Shown: positions 53,872 through 63,405, numbered from the stretch's first letter. The stretch: 64,000 nucleotides of DNA from Thalassospira indica (GCF_003403095.1 NZ_CP031555.1:2584001-2648000); one strand, 5' to 3'. Notes: generated by a model not told the origin, from the sequence alone. A program made the numbers and translations.

Positions 53872-55085
53872 AGCACGCCCTCCTTGGCAAAATTATCGAT
53901 TTCATCATTGGAAAAGCCCAGCGACAACAGAATATCCTGATTGTCTTGTCCAAGTTCTGGCGGCGGTGCACTCACCGACGGCGCATCACCATCCATTTTG
54001 ATTCCGGTCCGAAGGATGCGGATATCGCGATCAGCACCCGGAACATTTTCAAACGACGCCAACATCCCGCGATCAGCAATCTGTGGCAGGGAAAGTGCCT
54101 GTGGCACGGTCAGGACCGCACCGGCCGGAACACCAACGGCGTTAAGCTTTTCAACCCAGTAATCGGTTTCTTGCGTAACCAGCATGTCTTCAACCAGTCC
54201 GGTCAAAGCCGATCTGTTTTCGAGCCGTTCCTTGCGCGACACAAATCGCGGATCCTTGATAAGCGCCTCAAGACCAAGAACACCACACAGAGCTTCGAAC
54301 TGTTCCTGCTTGTTTGCGGCGATGTTGATCTGGCCATCGGCCGTGGCAAAGGCGCCAGACGGTGATGACGTGAAGTTGTCATTGCCATTGGCGGTCGGCT
54401 CCTTGCCAGCAATCAGATAGTTCGAGACCACCCAACCCATCGTGGCAATCACCGATTCCAGCATCGAAATATCAATGAAGCTGCCCTTGGCATCCTTGTT
54501 GCCCATGGCCCGCCCCGCCAACGCCGAGCTGATGGCAAAGGCCGCAGTCATGCCGCCGATGGTATCGGCCATCGGATACCCGACGCGATAGGTCCCTTTA
54601 TCCTCCTCGCCGGTGATTGTCATGATCCCCGACAAGCCCTGAACAATCTGGTCATAGGCGGGAAGTGTCTTCATCGGGCCGCTCTGGCCAAAGCCGGAAA
54701 TCGCGCAATAGACGAGGCCCGGATTAACCTTTGAAAGCACATCATAGCCAAGCTCAAGACGGTCCATGACGCCCGGACGGAAGTTCTCAACCAGAACATC
54801 GGCCTTGGCCACGAGCTTTTTCAGGATTTCTTTCCCCCGCGGATCCTTAAGGTTCAGCGTAATCGAACGTTTACCGGCGTTCTGTGCCATGAATGAAACG
54901 CCCATCAGCTTTTCATTGAGCTCCATGTCGGCACCAAGCTGTCGGGCAAGATCGCCACGACCCGGCGCTTCGACCTTGATGACTTCCGCCCCCATATGGG
55001 CCAGCTGGTGACAGCAAAACGGCCCGGCCAACACATTGGTCAGGTCAAGAACCGTGATTCCGGAAAGAGATTTTGGTCCACTCAT
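53868..55085 (-). CDS. Class III (CaiB/BaiF) CoA-transferase
   Basis: A 405-residue family III CoA-transferase. It begins LSGITVLDLTNVLAGPFC (about 7-24), has VIKVEAPGRGD, NFRPGVMDRL, and the catalytic Asp145 in PAYDQIVQG. It moves CoA between carboxylic acids, such as succinyl-CoA to a tricarboxylate. With the following lyase and the tct genes it could activate citrate or a relative such as citramalate. The promoter region is shared with the divergent iclR-type gene. Confidence 0.88.
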   Translation of the reverse strand: MSGPKSLSGITVLDLTNVLAGPFCCHQLAHMGAEVIKVEAPGRGDLARQLGADMELNEKLMGVSFMAQNAGKRSITLNLKDPRGKEILKKLVAKADVLVENFRPGVMDRLELGYDVLSKVNPGLVYCAISGFGQSGPMKTLPAYDQIVQGLSGIMTITGEEDKGTYRVGYPMADTIGGMTAAFAISSALAGRAMGNKDAKGSFIDISMLESVIATMGWVVSNYLIAGKEPTANGNDNFTSSPSGAFATADGQINIAANKQEQFEALCGVLGLEALIKDPRFVSRKERLENRSALTGLVEDMLVTQETDYWVEKLNAVGVPAGAVLTVPQALSLPQIADRGMLASFENVPGADRDIRILRTGIKMDGDAPSVSAPPPELGQDNQDILLSLGFSNDEIDNFAKEGVL

Positions 55086-55110
55086 GGATATTTCCTAAAT
55101 TCTGCCTGGT

Positions 55111-55134
55111 AGAATTATGTTCTATTATATAGAA
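55111..55134. promoter_or_regulatory. Overlapping AGAA/TTCT inverted repeats, probable IclR-family operator
   Basis: TTCTATTATATAGAA (55120-55134) is a perfect repeat with 6-bp arms; AGAATTATGTTCT (55111-55123) overlaps it. Together they give AGAA/TTCT/AGAA half-sites between the divergent CoA-transferase (26 bp away) and IclR (70 bp away) genes. Confidence 0.55.
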
Positions 55135-55204
55135 TTTTGAACTTAGGGAAAATGATGTTCGCCCGGCCAAGGCCACCCCCCAGAGAACGGGAGCAGGTAA
55201 ATCC

Positions 55205-55885
55205 ATGTCAGAACAAAACGTTACAGCGGTTGAGCGCGCTTTGGGAATTCTTGATGCCTTCACCGATCAGGACCATGACCTGTCGCTCAAGGACCTGTCC
55301 GAGCGTACCGGGATGTATAAAAGCACCATCTCGAGACTGGCGGGAACGTTGGAGTCTTGTGGTTTTTTGATGATTTCAGGCCGTGGCCGCTATCGCCTTG
55401 GCCCGGCACTTTGGCGTCTTGGCTCCATTTACCGGCGATCATACGGCATGGACGATATCGTCCGCCCACACTTATCGATCCTCGTTTCGGAAAGCGGGGA
55501 AACCGCGTCCTTTTATGTGCCCGAAGGCGCCAATCGATTGTGCCTGTTTCGCGAAAACTCCCCAAGCAGCCTGCGTCATCATCTTGAAGAAGGCGCTATT
55601 CTTCCTTGTGAATTCGGGGCTGCTGGCCACGTCATCCGCGCCTGGGGCGATGGCGTCGATGACCGTTCGTTACAGGTCCTCGAAGACAGGTTTGCCCTGA
55701 GCGAAGGTGAACGTGATCCGGACGTTTCGGCGATTGCCGTACCGGTACTGGATCGGCAGAACCACCTGCTCGGTGCACTTGCCCTTTCTGGTCCGATCAG
55801 TCGGTTCACCCCGGAAAAACGCCTCAAATGCCTGGCTTCGCTGCAAGCACGTGCTGCGGATTGCGGTAAACGCATGTCTTCTTGA
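55205..55885 (+). CDS. IclR-family transcriptional regulator
   Basis: A 226-residue regulator. N-terminal winged helix (about 5-70, VERALGILDAFTD, LSLKDLSERTGMYKSTISRLAGTLE) and a C-terminal IclR effector domain (about 85-220, with FGAAGHVIRAWG and AIAVPVLDRQNHLLGALALSGP). It is divergent from the CoA-transferase-lyase pair and probably represses or activates it in response to a pathway acid. Confidence 0.92.
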   Translation: MSEQNVTAVERALGILDAFTDQDHDLSLKDLSERTGMYKSTISRLAGTLESCGFLMISGRGRYRLGPALWRLGSIYRRSYGMDDIVRPHLSILVSESGETASFYVPEGANRLCLFRENSPSSLRHHLEEGAILPCEFGAAGHVIRAWGDGVDDRSLQVLEDRFALSEGERDPDVSAIAVPVLDRQNHLLGALALSGPISRFTPEKRLKCLASLQARAADCGKRMSS

Positions 55886-56202
55886 TCACAAACGGCCGCC
55901 CATCTTTGCCGTTAACGCATAAATCATGTGAACTTTTTTCACCCATTTTTTGCCAATGACAGGTTGGTGACAGGTTTGGCTGTTACCGTCCCGCCACTGC
56001 CGATCCGTGAGTCATAAATTGGCCCCGGAACAAACAAGAAGAAAATTCGGCAAGGGAGGTCAGGTCAATTTCCGGGGTCAGGTGGGCATTCATGCCTCTG
56101 AAAGCGGTGTTCGGACTCCCCTTGCTGGTGCTTTGTTCCATTGATCGGCTTGCCACTATTCGGGTGGCTGGGAAATTGCTTTAGTGTCTGGAGGAGACCC
56201 TG
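55886..56202. other. 317-bp leader/promoter region of the tct operon
   Basis: No gene is visible. It contains a direct repeat GGTCAGGT (56058-56065 and 56076-56083, 18 bp apart) and a 10-bp inverted repeat GGCCCCGGAA (56021-56030) with TTCCGGGGTC (56070-56079, one G-T pair). A GGAGGAG ribosome site precedes tctC. An AT-rich stretch near 55930-55955 may hold the promoter. Confidence 0.5.
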
Positions 56203-57201
56203 ATGAACAAACTGTCGATGTTCTCGCGTCGCGGATTTATCGCAGCAGCCACGGCTGTTGCTGTTTCGACTGCTGCATTTGGTGCAATGGATGCCAAAGC
56301 TGCAGAAATCGACGAAATTCACTTCGTCATTCCGGGCGGCGCAGGCGGCGGCTGGGATGGTACGGCACGTGGTACCGGTGAAGCCCTGACCAAATCGGGT
56401 CTTGTTGGCACCGCGTCCTACGAAAACATGTCGGGCGGCGGCGGCGGTAAAGCGATCGCCTACATGATCGAAGCTGCTGATCGCCTTGACAACACCCTGA
56501 TGGTCAACTCCACCCCGATCATCGTGCGTTCGCTGACCGGTGTCTTCCCGCAGTCGTTCCGCGACCTGACCCCGATCGCAGCCGTTGTTGCCGAATATGC
56601 TGCTTTCGCAGTTCCGGCGGACAGCCCGTATCAGTCCTTCACCGACGTTGTTGACGCGGTCAAAGCTGATCCGTCTTCGGTCAAGTTCGGCGGCGGTTCG
56701 GTCCGTGGCGGTATGGACCACATCGTTGCAGCCTATGCCGTTCAGCAGGGCGGCGGCGATGCCAAACAGGTAAAATACATTCCGTATGACGCAGGTGGCA
56801 AAGCAATTGCTGGCCTTCTGTCGGGTGAAACTGAAGTTCTGTCGACCGGTCTGGGTGAACTGCTTGAACTTGCCAAGGCAGGTCAGGTTCGCATTCTGGC
56901 TGTAACCTCGAAAGAACGCGTTGAAGCTGCTCCGGACGTTCCGTCGCTCGGTGAACTCGGCATTGATGCTGAATTCGTCAACTGGCGCGGTTACTTCGGT
57001 TCGCCCTCTCTGTCGGCTGAAAAAGCGGATGCCTATGCTGCGATCCTCAAGGACGTTCAGGCAACCCCGGAATGGGAAACCGTTCGTACCCGCAATGGCT
57101 GGGAAAAAATCTACAAGCCGCGTGCTGAGTTTTCTGCCTTCATGGAAAATCAGGAAAAGGTCGTTGGCGACCTGATGCGCGACCTTGGCTTCCTGAAATA
57201 A
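56203..57201 (+). CDS. tctC: Tripartite tricarboxylate transporter binding protein TctC (Bug family)
   Basis: A 332-residue periplasmic binding protein. The N-terminus has MFSRRGFIAAA, a possible Tat motif, with cleavage near AKAAE (about 34). The mature domain starts EIHFVIPGGAGGGWDGTARG, characteristic of TctC/Bug, and includes GGGSVRGGMDHIVAA and YIPYDAGGKAIAGLLSGETE. It binds a tricarboxylate such as citrate, though Bug proteins also bind other carboxylates. First gene of a probable five-gene operon. Confidence 0.94.
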   Translation: MNKLSMFSRRGFIAAATAVAVSTAAFGAMDAKAAEIDEIHFVIPGGAGGGWDGTARGTGEALTKSGLVGTASYENMSGGGGGKAIAYMIEAADRLDNTLMVNSTPIIVRSLTGVFPQSFRDLTPIAAVVAEYAAFAVPADSPYQSFTDVVDAVKADPSSVKFGGGSVRGGMDHIVAAYAVQQGGGDAKQVKYIPYDAGGKAIAGLLSGETEVLSTGLGELLELAKAGQVRILAVTSKERVEAAPDVPSLGELGIDAEFVNWRGYFGSPSLSAEKADAYAAILKDVQATPEWETVRTRNGWEKIYKPRAEFSAFMENQEKVVGDLMRDLGFLK

Positions 57202-57245
57202 GCCGTTAATACACAAGTAAAAAGACCTCCGAAGGAAACCACGCC

Positions 57246-57734
57246 ATGTCCATCAATCGCGACAAATTCGGCGCGCTGCTATTTCTTTGCCTTGCGCTGA
57301 TATATGGCTTCTATGTCGATGACATCCCGCTGCTGTTTGGCGACGAGGATGCCCCGTTCAATGCCAGAACCCTCCCTAACGCCCTTGCATGGTTGCTTGG
57401 TGTGGTTTCCTTCATCCAACTGGTGCTGCCGACCAACAAAGAGGCCGGCAGCCTCGAACACGCTTTCCGCGGTCTTAAGTGGAAACGCGTTGTTATTCTG
57501 GCGGCGCTGATGGTGTTTTATGGCCTGACCATCCGCCAGCTGGGCTTCCCGATTTCAACATCGCTCTTCCTGATGGGCGGTTTCTATACGCTTGGCGAAC
57601 GACGTCCGCTGGTTCTGATCCTGACGGCTGTCGGTGTCACGCTTGCTTTCTGGGGCTTGCTCTATGCCATGGGCATCTACCTGACCCCGGGCGATTTCTT
57701 CTATTATCTCGGTTGGATGTCAAACGATGCTTGA
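57246..57734 (+). CDS. tctB: Tripartite tricarboxylate transporter small membrane subunit TctB
   Basis: A 162-residue four-TM protein (TctB family). Hydrophobic segments at about 8-25, 45-62, 78-97 and 119-145, with GFPISTSLFLMGGFYTLGERRPL. It overlaps tctA by 8 bp. Its role is to complete the transporter with TctA. Confidence 0.9.
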   Translation: MSINRDKFGALLFLCLALIYGFYVDDIPLLFGDEDAPFNARTLPNALAWLLGVVSFIQLVLPTNKEAGSLEHAFRGLKWKRVVILAALMVFYGLTIRQLGFPISTSLFLMGGFYTLGERRPLVLILTAVGVTLAFWGLLYAMGIYLTPGDFFYYLGWMSNDA

Positions 57735-59265
57735 GGGAATTTTCTCCGGTCTTTCGACCGCTGTCATGCCGATCAACCTTCTGATGGTTGCGGTCGGCTG
57801 TTTCGCAGGCACCTTTATCGGGATGCTTCCCGGTCTTGGCCCAATCACCGCCATTGCCCTGATGATCCCGATCACCTACGGGTTTGATCCGTCCACCGGC
57901 CTTATTCTGATGGCGGGCGTCTATTACGGGGCAATCTTTGGCGGTTCGACCTCTTCTATTTTGATCAACGCACCGGGTGTTGCCGGCACCGTTGCGACCG
58001 CCTTTGACGGTTACCCGATGGCACAGAAGGGTCAGGCTGGCAAGGCACTGGCCATTGCCGCCTACTCGTCTTTCTCTGGCGGTACAATTGCTGCAATCTT
58101 CCTGCTGGTGGCCGCACCGGCACTGGCGTCGGTTTCGTTGTCGTTCCAGTCGGGTGACTATTTCGCACTGATGGTGCTTGGCCTGACGGCTGTGTCCGCC
58201 TTTGCCGGCAAGGGACAGGTTCTTAAGGCGATTACCATGACCCTGTTCGGGATCATGCTTTCGACCATCGGCACCGACCCGGCGGCTGGCGTTGCCCGCT
58301 TTACATTCGGCAGCATGGATCTTGTCGATGGCATCAGCTTCCTTTTGCTGGCCATGTCGACCTTTGCCCTTTCAGAGGCCCTGCTCTCGATCCTGCGTCC
58401 GACCAAGGACACCCGTTCCGAGGAAGAAAAGGCGCTTAAAAGCCTGGGCTCGATGAAGCTGTCGAAGGAAGAAGTCAAGATCATGATCCCGGTCATTGGC
58501 CGCTCCTCGGTTCTTGGCTTCTTTACCGGCGTTCTGCCGGGTGCCGGCGCGACGATTGCATCCTTCCTTGCGTACGGCATGGAACGCAATATTGCCTCGG
58601 CCAAGGAAAAGCTCGGCTTTGGCAAGGGCTCCATCCGGGGTCTGTCGGCGCCGGAAACCGCAAACAACGCTGCGTGCTCCGGGTCCTTCGTACCGCTTCT
58701 GACCCTTGGCATTCCGGGTTCGGGCACCACGGCTGTGATGATGGGTGCGCTGATTTCCTATGGCGTTCAGCCAGGTCCGCGTCTGTTTGTTGAACAGCCT
58801 GACGTGTTCTGGTCAGTGATCATTTCGATGTATATCGGCAATATAGTCCTGCTGGTTCTGAACCTGCCGCTGATCCCGTATATCTCGCGTCTTCTGGCCC
58901 TGCCCCAACAGCTTCTTGTTCCGTTCGTTCTGTTCTTCTCGCTGGTTGGTGTCTATCTGGTGACCTTTAACACCATGGACATCCACATGATGGTGATTGC
59001 AGCTGCAATCGCGATCGGCCTGCGTCTTCTGAACTATCCGATGGCACCGATGCTGCTTGGCTTCATTCTGGGCAAGATGATGGAGGAAAACCTCCGTCGT
59101 GCACTGGCCATTAGTGACGGTTCAATTTCGTTCCTTTGGGAACGCCCGATCACGCTGGTGATCCTGTTGATCAGCATTCTGTTCCTTGCAGCCCCGTTGA
59201 TCGGCAATCTGCGCAGCTGGTTGGCAAACCGCAAATCAGCGCTTCCCAATGATGGTGAACTCTAA
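57727..59265 (+). CDS. tctA: Tripartite tricarboxylate transporter large membrane subunit TctA
   Basis: A 512-residue membrane protein with about 11-12 hydrophobic segments. The TctA signatures GTFIGMLPGLGPITAIALMIP and the second-half copy GFFTGVLPGAGATIASFLAYGME are present, along with YGAIFGGSTSSILINAPG and GIPGSGTTAVMMGAL. It is the ion-driven translocation subunit. A chemoreceptor gene starts 34 bp downstream. Confidence 0.95.
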   Translation: MLEGIFSGLSTAVMPINLLMVAVGCFAGTFIGMLPGLGPITAIALMIPITYGFDPSTGLILMAGVYYGAIFGGSTSSILINAPGVAGTVATAFDGYPMAQKGQAGKALAIAAYSSFSGGTIAAIFLLVAAPALASVSLSFQSGDYFALMVLGLTAVSAFAGKGQVLKAITMTLFGIMLSTIGTDPAAGVARFTFGSMDLVDGISFLLLAMSTFALSEALLSILRPTKDTRSEEEKALKSLGSMKLSKEEVKIMIPVIGRSSVLGFFTGVLPGAGATIASFLAYGMERNIASAKEKLGFGKGSIRGLSAPETANNAACSGSFVPLLTLGIPGSGTTAVMMGALISYGVQPGPRLFVEQPDVFWSVIISMYIGNIVLLVLNLPLIPYISRLLALPQQLLVPFVLFFSLVGVYLVTFNTMDIHMMVIAAAIAIGLRLLNYPMAPMLLGFILGKMMEENLRRALAISDGSISFLWERPITLVILLISILFLAAPLIGNLRSWLANRKSALPNDGEL

Positions 59266-59299
59266 GATCTGCCTCTGAGCGACGTGAAGGATATTGGTA

Positions 59300-60982
59300 A
59301 TGCGGTTTCTTGATAATCTGTCGATTGGTCCCAAAACCCTTTTGGTGCCGGTCTTCCTGATGATCGTCATTGTCGCGATGGGTACTGCCACTGTGGCAAC
59401 CCTTGAAAGCGAGAAAGACACCCTTACCAGCCTTCGCGTTGAAGCCTATGAACGGCGATCCGATGCGCTAACACTCAGCAATGCCCTGAACGAGGCGCAC
59501 GGATCGCTGTTTCGAATTCTGACTTGGGACTCAAACGGCATTAATGCTGCTGTTGTCCCCGATCTTCGTGAACAGGTCGCCAAACTCGAAGAAGAACTCG
59601 CCCCCCTTGCCCAGCGTCTTGCCGCTGTGGGTGGTGATGCCTTTACCGAGAACTATGCGAAATACATGGAACAGGTGAACCAGTTCCTTGTTGAAAGCGA
59701 AATGAACATATATGGCGCGCTGGAAGTGATTGCTCAGGCCGATGAAACCTTCCAGGCCCTTCAGGCGCCACTCAACGATATCCTTGCCCAATCGCATGAA
59801 ATTGCCACCACCTCGTTTGCCAATGCCTATGCGCAGGCCGAAGCCCTGCAGCGTGTCTTTGTCATCGTTGCACTGATTGTTGTGGTTGTTGCGGTTGTTG
59901 TGTCGGTCTTCGTCTCCCGGCGCATTTCACGACCAATGACCGACCTTGCCGAATTGATCGAACAAATTTCCAATGGCGATCTTGATGTGAGTGTTCGCGG
60001 TGGACAACGCGCTGATGAGATCGGCAAAGTCGCACGCTCTGTCATGGTGCTGCGTGATCAGTCCAAGGAAGCAGAAGTCCTGCGTCAGGAACGCGAACGC
60101 GTGCGTGGCCTTGAAAGACAGCGTCAGCAAAACCTGATCGACGCCACCAATCATTTCCAGCGCGTCGTCCAGGAAGCCCTGTCCGGGTTTGATCAGGAAT
60201 TCAGCTCGCTCAACGGATCTGCCAGCGACATGGAACAGATCGCAACCCTTGCAAGCGCACGGTCCGCCGACGCCAACCAGCATTCCGAGCAGGTTCTTCA
60301 TCACATCGAAGCTGTTTCCCATACGACCGCAAGCTTGTCCGAAGCCATTGCTGAAATCGGCCAGCAGGCCCAGAACTCGGCCGAGGTTGCCGGACGTGCA
60401 CGTTCCGAAAGCGAACAGTCACGTGCCCTGTTTGAACAGCTGACCAACGCCACCCAGCGGATCGGTGATATCGTCAGCCTGATCGAAGACATCGCCAACC
60501 AGACCAACCTGCTTGCCCTGAACGCCACGATCGAGGCTGCACGCGCCGGTGACGCCGGTAAGGGCTTTGCCGTTGTTGCGGGCGAAGTCAAAAACCTTGC
60601 CTCTCAGACCGCACGCGCGACCGAAGATATCGCAAGTCAGGTCGAAGAAATTCGTGGCCTTACCGATAACGTGGTCAATGCCTTGCACGGTGTTGCGGAT
60701 GTGATTGGTGAGGTTGACCAGTCCGCCGCTGCCATCGCTGCTGCCGTTGAAGAACAACAGGCCTCAACAGCCGGTATTTCTGACAGCATTCAGGATGCCA
60801 ATGGCGGTATGCGGACTGTGGCCGAGGCGGTTGGTGCGCTGGATAACGAAACAGCCCGCGTGCATAACGGTTCTGCAAACGTAACGCGCGCCACCAGCAC
60901 ATTGAATAACGAGGCCACCAAACTGCGTAACGCAATCGATAGCTTCCTTGAACAAATCGAGAAGAACAAGGCCGAAGCATAA
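59300..60982 (+). CDS. Methyl-accepting chemotaxis protein in the tct operon
   Basis: A 560-residue chemoreceptor: TM1 at about 13-34, a helical-bundle-like periplasmic region of about 155 residues, TM2 at about 190-212, HAMP at about 211-265, and a signalling domain with the tip [20 protein letters not shown]. No Cache domain is recognisable. I chose ATG 59300 with GAAGGA about 8 nt upstream; TTG 59294 is less likely. It lies between tctA and the AbrB-type gene without a terminator, so it is probably co-expressed with the transporter and may sense tricarboxylates or their binding protein. Confidence 0.92.
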   Translation: MRFLDNLSIGPKTLLVPVFLMIVIVAMGTATVATLESEKDTLTSLRVEAYERRSDALTLSNALNEAHGSLFRILTWDSNGINAAVVPDLREQVAKLEEELAPLAQRLAAVGGDAFTENYAKYMEQVNQFLVESEMNIYGALEVIAQADETFQALQAPLNDILAQSHEIATTSFANAYAQAEALQRVFVIVALIVVVVAVVVSVFVSRRISRPMTDLAELIEQISNGDLDVSVRGGQRADEIGKVARSVMVLRDQSKEAEVLRQERERVRGLERQRQQNLIDATNHFQRVVQEALSGFDQEFSSLNGSASDMEQIATLASARSADANQHSEQVLHHIEAVSHTTASLSEAIAEIGQQAQNSAEVAGRARSESEQSRALFEQLTNATQRIGDIVSLIEDIANQTNLLALNATIEAARAGDAGKGFAVVAGEVKNLASQTARATEDIASQVEEIRGLTDNVVNALHGVADVIGEVDQSAAAIAAAVEEQQASTAGISDSIQDANGGMRTVAEAVGALDNETARVHNGSANVTRATSTLNNEATKLRNAIDSFLEQIEKNKAEA

Positions 60983-62103
60983 TGACGAGAACACCGGATG
61001 GTCGCTCAGGCGCCCATTGGATCAACCGACTTTCCGGTGTTTTGACACCCCAGTTTTTCAAAAAACTGTCGATTGCTTTGGGGATCGGCCTGATTGGCGG
61101 CTTGATCGCCCATTTCATCAATATGCCTCTGGCCTGGATGATGGGCCCGATGCTGGCAACGTTTGTCGCAAGCTTGCTGCGCGTGCCGATGGGTGTCCCG
61201 ATGCAATTTCGCTCTGGCATTCTTGGCGTTATCGGTATTTTCCTCGGCGCATCCTTTACCCCCGATACGCTTGATCAGGCCGCAAAGTGGCCGATCAGCA
61301 TGATTGCGGTTCTGCTGTATGTTCCGATCATCACATTCGTGATCACCTGGTTTTATTCCCGCATTGCCCGCCTGGATCCGGCGACAGCGCTGTTTTCCGC
61401 AACTCCGGGTGGCCTGACACCGATGGTCGTGCTTGGGGCCGCGGCTGGCGGCAATGAACAGGAAATCGCCCTGACGCAAGGTTTGCGTGTTTTGCTGCTG
61501 GTGATGTCCGCACCGCTGATTGTTTTGATGATCACGGGCGTTGTGGCGAACGGCCATGGCGATAGCCAATCGGTTCAAATGACACTGAATGAAGGCCTTT
61601 TGACCGCAGGTTGCGCGATCATCACAGTGCTGGTCTTTCGCAAACTACGCATCCCGGCGGCCTATATGACCGGTGCGATGGCGGCTAGCATGGTGTTGCA
61701 CGTATTGGGCATCGTCGAGGGTAACCTGCCCGATTGGTTGCTTGCCGGAAGCCTGTTGATCCTCGGCTCTGCCATCGGCAGCCGGTTTTCGGGCGTCAAG
61801 ATCGCTGTCCTTGTTCGTCTTGCGGGCTATTCGGTGCTGGCAACCTTTGTTGTCCTGGCCTTTACAGGCGGGGTTGCATGGCTCGTATCGCAATGGCTGG
61901 ATCTTGATTTCATTGCCGTATTGCTGGCCTTTGCGCCGGGTGGCGTTGCTGAAATGTCCTTGATTGCGCTGGCACTCAATGTCGAACCGAGCTTTGTCGC
62001 CTTTCACCATATCGTGCGCATTTTCGAGATCGTGTTGCTGGCGCCGCTGCTTGCCAAGTGGTTTCAGCGCCACATGCAAAAGAAAGCCGCACGGCAAGAT
62101 TAA
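60982..62103 (+). CDS. AbrB-family membrane protein (PF05145-type)
   Basis: A 373-residue integral membrane protein with about nine to ten hydrophobic segments in two repeated halves, each with a Gly/Pro-rich signature (PLAWMMGPMLATFVASLLRVP and IPAAYMTGAMAASMVLHVLG). It belongs to the family often labelled AbrB or putative ammonia monooxygenase, a name I consider misleading; a transport function is likelier. The ATG overlaps the chemoreceptor stop (TAATG), showing translational coupling. The family is often found next to tripartite tricarboxylate systems. Confidence 0.88.
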   Translation: MTRTPDGRSGAHWINRLSGVLTPQFFKKLSIALGIGLIGGLIAHFINMPLAWMMGPMLATFVASLLRVPMGVPMQFRSGILGVIGIFLGASFTPDTLDQAAKWPISMIAVLLYVPIITFVITWFYSRIARLDPATALFSATPGGLTPMVVLGAAAGGNEQEIALTQGLRVLLLVMSAPLIVLMITGVVANGHGDSQSVQMTLNEGLLTAGCAIITVLVFRKLRIPAAYMTGAMAASMVLHVLGIVEGNLPDWLLAGSLLILGSAIGSRFSGVKIAVLVRLAGYSVLATFVVLAFTGGVAWLVSQWLDLDFIAVLLAFAPGGVAEMSLIALALNVEPSFVAFHHIVRIFEIVLLAPLLAKWFQRHMQKKAARQD

Positions 62104-62130
62104 TCGTCTCCTGCCGCTATGCACATCTGA

Positions 62131-63405
62131 TTAGCCAAACATGTCCTTGGTGATCCCGTCATACCAGGCAACAGATTCCTCAAATGTATGCCTGCGGACA
62201 TCAGCACTTTCATCGGGTTGGCTGATAAAGGATGACGTGCTGGCAATCGCGCCATCAACATTGCCATATTGCGCCCCGACCTTGATCCCGTCATTGGTTT
62301 CGACAAGGCTCCAGCACGTATTGAGATAACGCGCCGGAAAGACCCGCATATCCATAAGATCCGCCATCAGATGCATCACCACCACTTTCGCCTGACTGTT
62401 GGCAGCTGATCCTGACTTTGGCATGGCGCCTGCGATGGACGCATCACCGATGACAAAGATGTTCTGATCGCGTTTGGACCGCATGCTTTCGGCATCCACC
62501 GGGCAAAATCCACTGTCATCTGACAGCCCCGCACCGATGGCAATGCTTCCGGCCTGCTGTGCCGGAATGATGTTGAGCAACGCACCGCGAAACGTATCAA
62601 AATCGGTCTCCACTGTTCCGGCTTCCACATCGACCCCCTTGATACCCCCGTGGATATTGGGTCCATACCATTCCACCATGCCCGGATAGTATTTCTCCCA
62701 CCCTTCTGCAAAAAGCCCCTGTTTGGAGAATTTCTCCTTCGGATCAAGAACAACGATCGTGCAGTCAGTGAGCCCGCGTGCCTTAAGCGTATGGGCAATC
62801 ATTGAAACGCGTTCATACGGGCCCGGCGGACAGCGATACGGATTGGGTGGTGCAACCATCACCACCTGATCACCATTTTTAAGGCCATCGATCTTTGATT
62901 TAAGTAATTGCGTCTGCGGCCCGGCCTGCCAGGCGTGCGCGGCAATTTCCGCCAGCTCCGCCGAATATCCTGGAACACTATCAAATATCAGATCAATACC
63001 CGGTGACAGGACCAGCCGGTCATAGGGGATGGTTTCCCCGGTTGATGTGCGCACCTGCTGGGCTGTGCGATCAATTTCTTCCGCCCGGGCTGTCACTTTG
63101 CGAATGCCATAATCATTGATCAGTCGATCATAGCCATGCGTGATCGACGCAAAATCACGATAGCCACCCAGATACAGGTTGGAGAAAAAGCAGGTCGTGT
63201 ATTTCTCGGAATCCTCAATCAGGGTGATGTTGATTGCCCCACCGGCCTTTTCCGCCAAATGACGGGCCACCGTCGCCCCACCTGCACCGCCGCCAACAAT
63301 CACGACATTCTTGCGGCCTTGGGCACGCAAAATGCCCGGCATTGCCATGACACCTGCACCGGCACCGAGAAACTTGTTGAACGTTCGCCTTGTGACATTG
63401 CTCAT
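62131..63405 (-). CDS. fccB: Flavocytochrome c sulfide dehydrogenase flavoprotein subunit (FccB/SoxF-like)
   Basis: A 424-residue periplasmic FAD protein. Tat signal TRRTFNKFLGAGAG (5-18), FAD site VVIVGGGAGGATVARHL (34-50), and the redox-active cysteines C192 in YRCPPGPYERV and C301 in GFCPVDAE, typical of FccB, which oxidises sulfide and passes electrons to the cytochrome subunit. The C-terminal FCSD-type dimerisation region is present. It lies 49 bp downstream of the cytochrome gene. Confidence 0.9.
   Translation of the reverse strand: MSNVTRRTFNKFLGAGAGVMAMPGILRAQGRKNVVIVGGGAGGATVARHLAEKAGGAINITLIEDSEKYTTCFFSNLYLGGYRDFASITHGYDRLINDYGIRKVTARAEEIDRTAQQVRTSTGETIPYDRLVLSPGIDLIFDSVPGYSAELAEIAAHAWQAGPQTQLLKSKIDGLKNGDQVVMVAPPNPYRCPPGPYERVSMIAHTLKARGLTDCTIVVLDPKEKFSKQGLFAEGWEKYYPGMVEWYGPNIHGGIKGVDVEAGTVETDFDTFRGALLNIIPAQQAGSIAIGAGLSDDSGFCPVDAESMRSKRDQNIFVIGDASIAGAMPKSGSAANSQAKVVVMHLMADLMDMRVFPARYLNTCWSLVETNDGIKVGAQYGNVDGAIASTSSFISQPDESADVRRHTFEESVAWYDGITKDMFG

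Noticed and set aside
56065..57216. 383-codon open frame antisense to tctC
   Set aside because: tctC has a full signal peptide and Bug-family motifs; the antisense translation has no domain and reflects strong codon bias in tctC.
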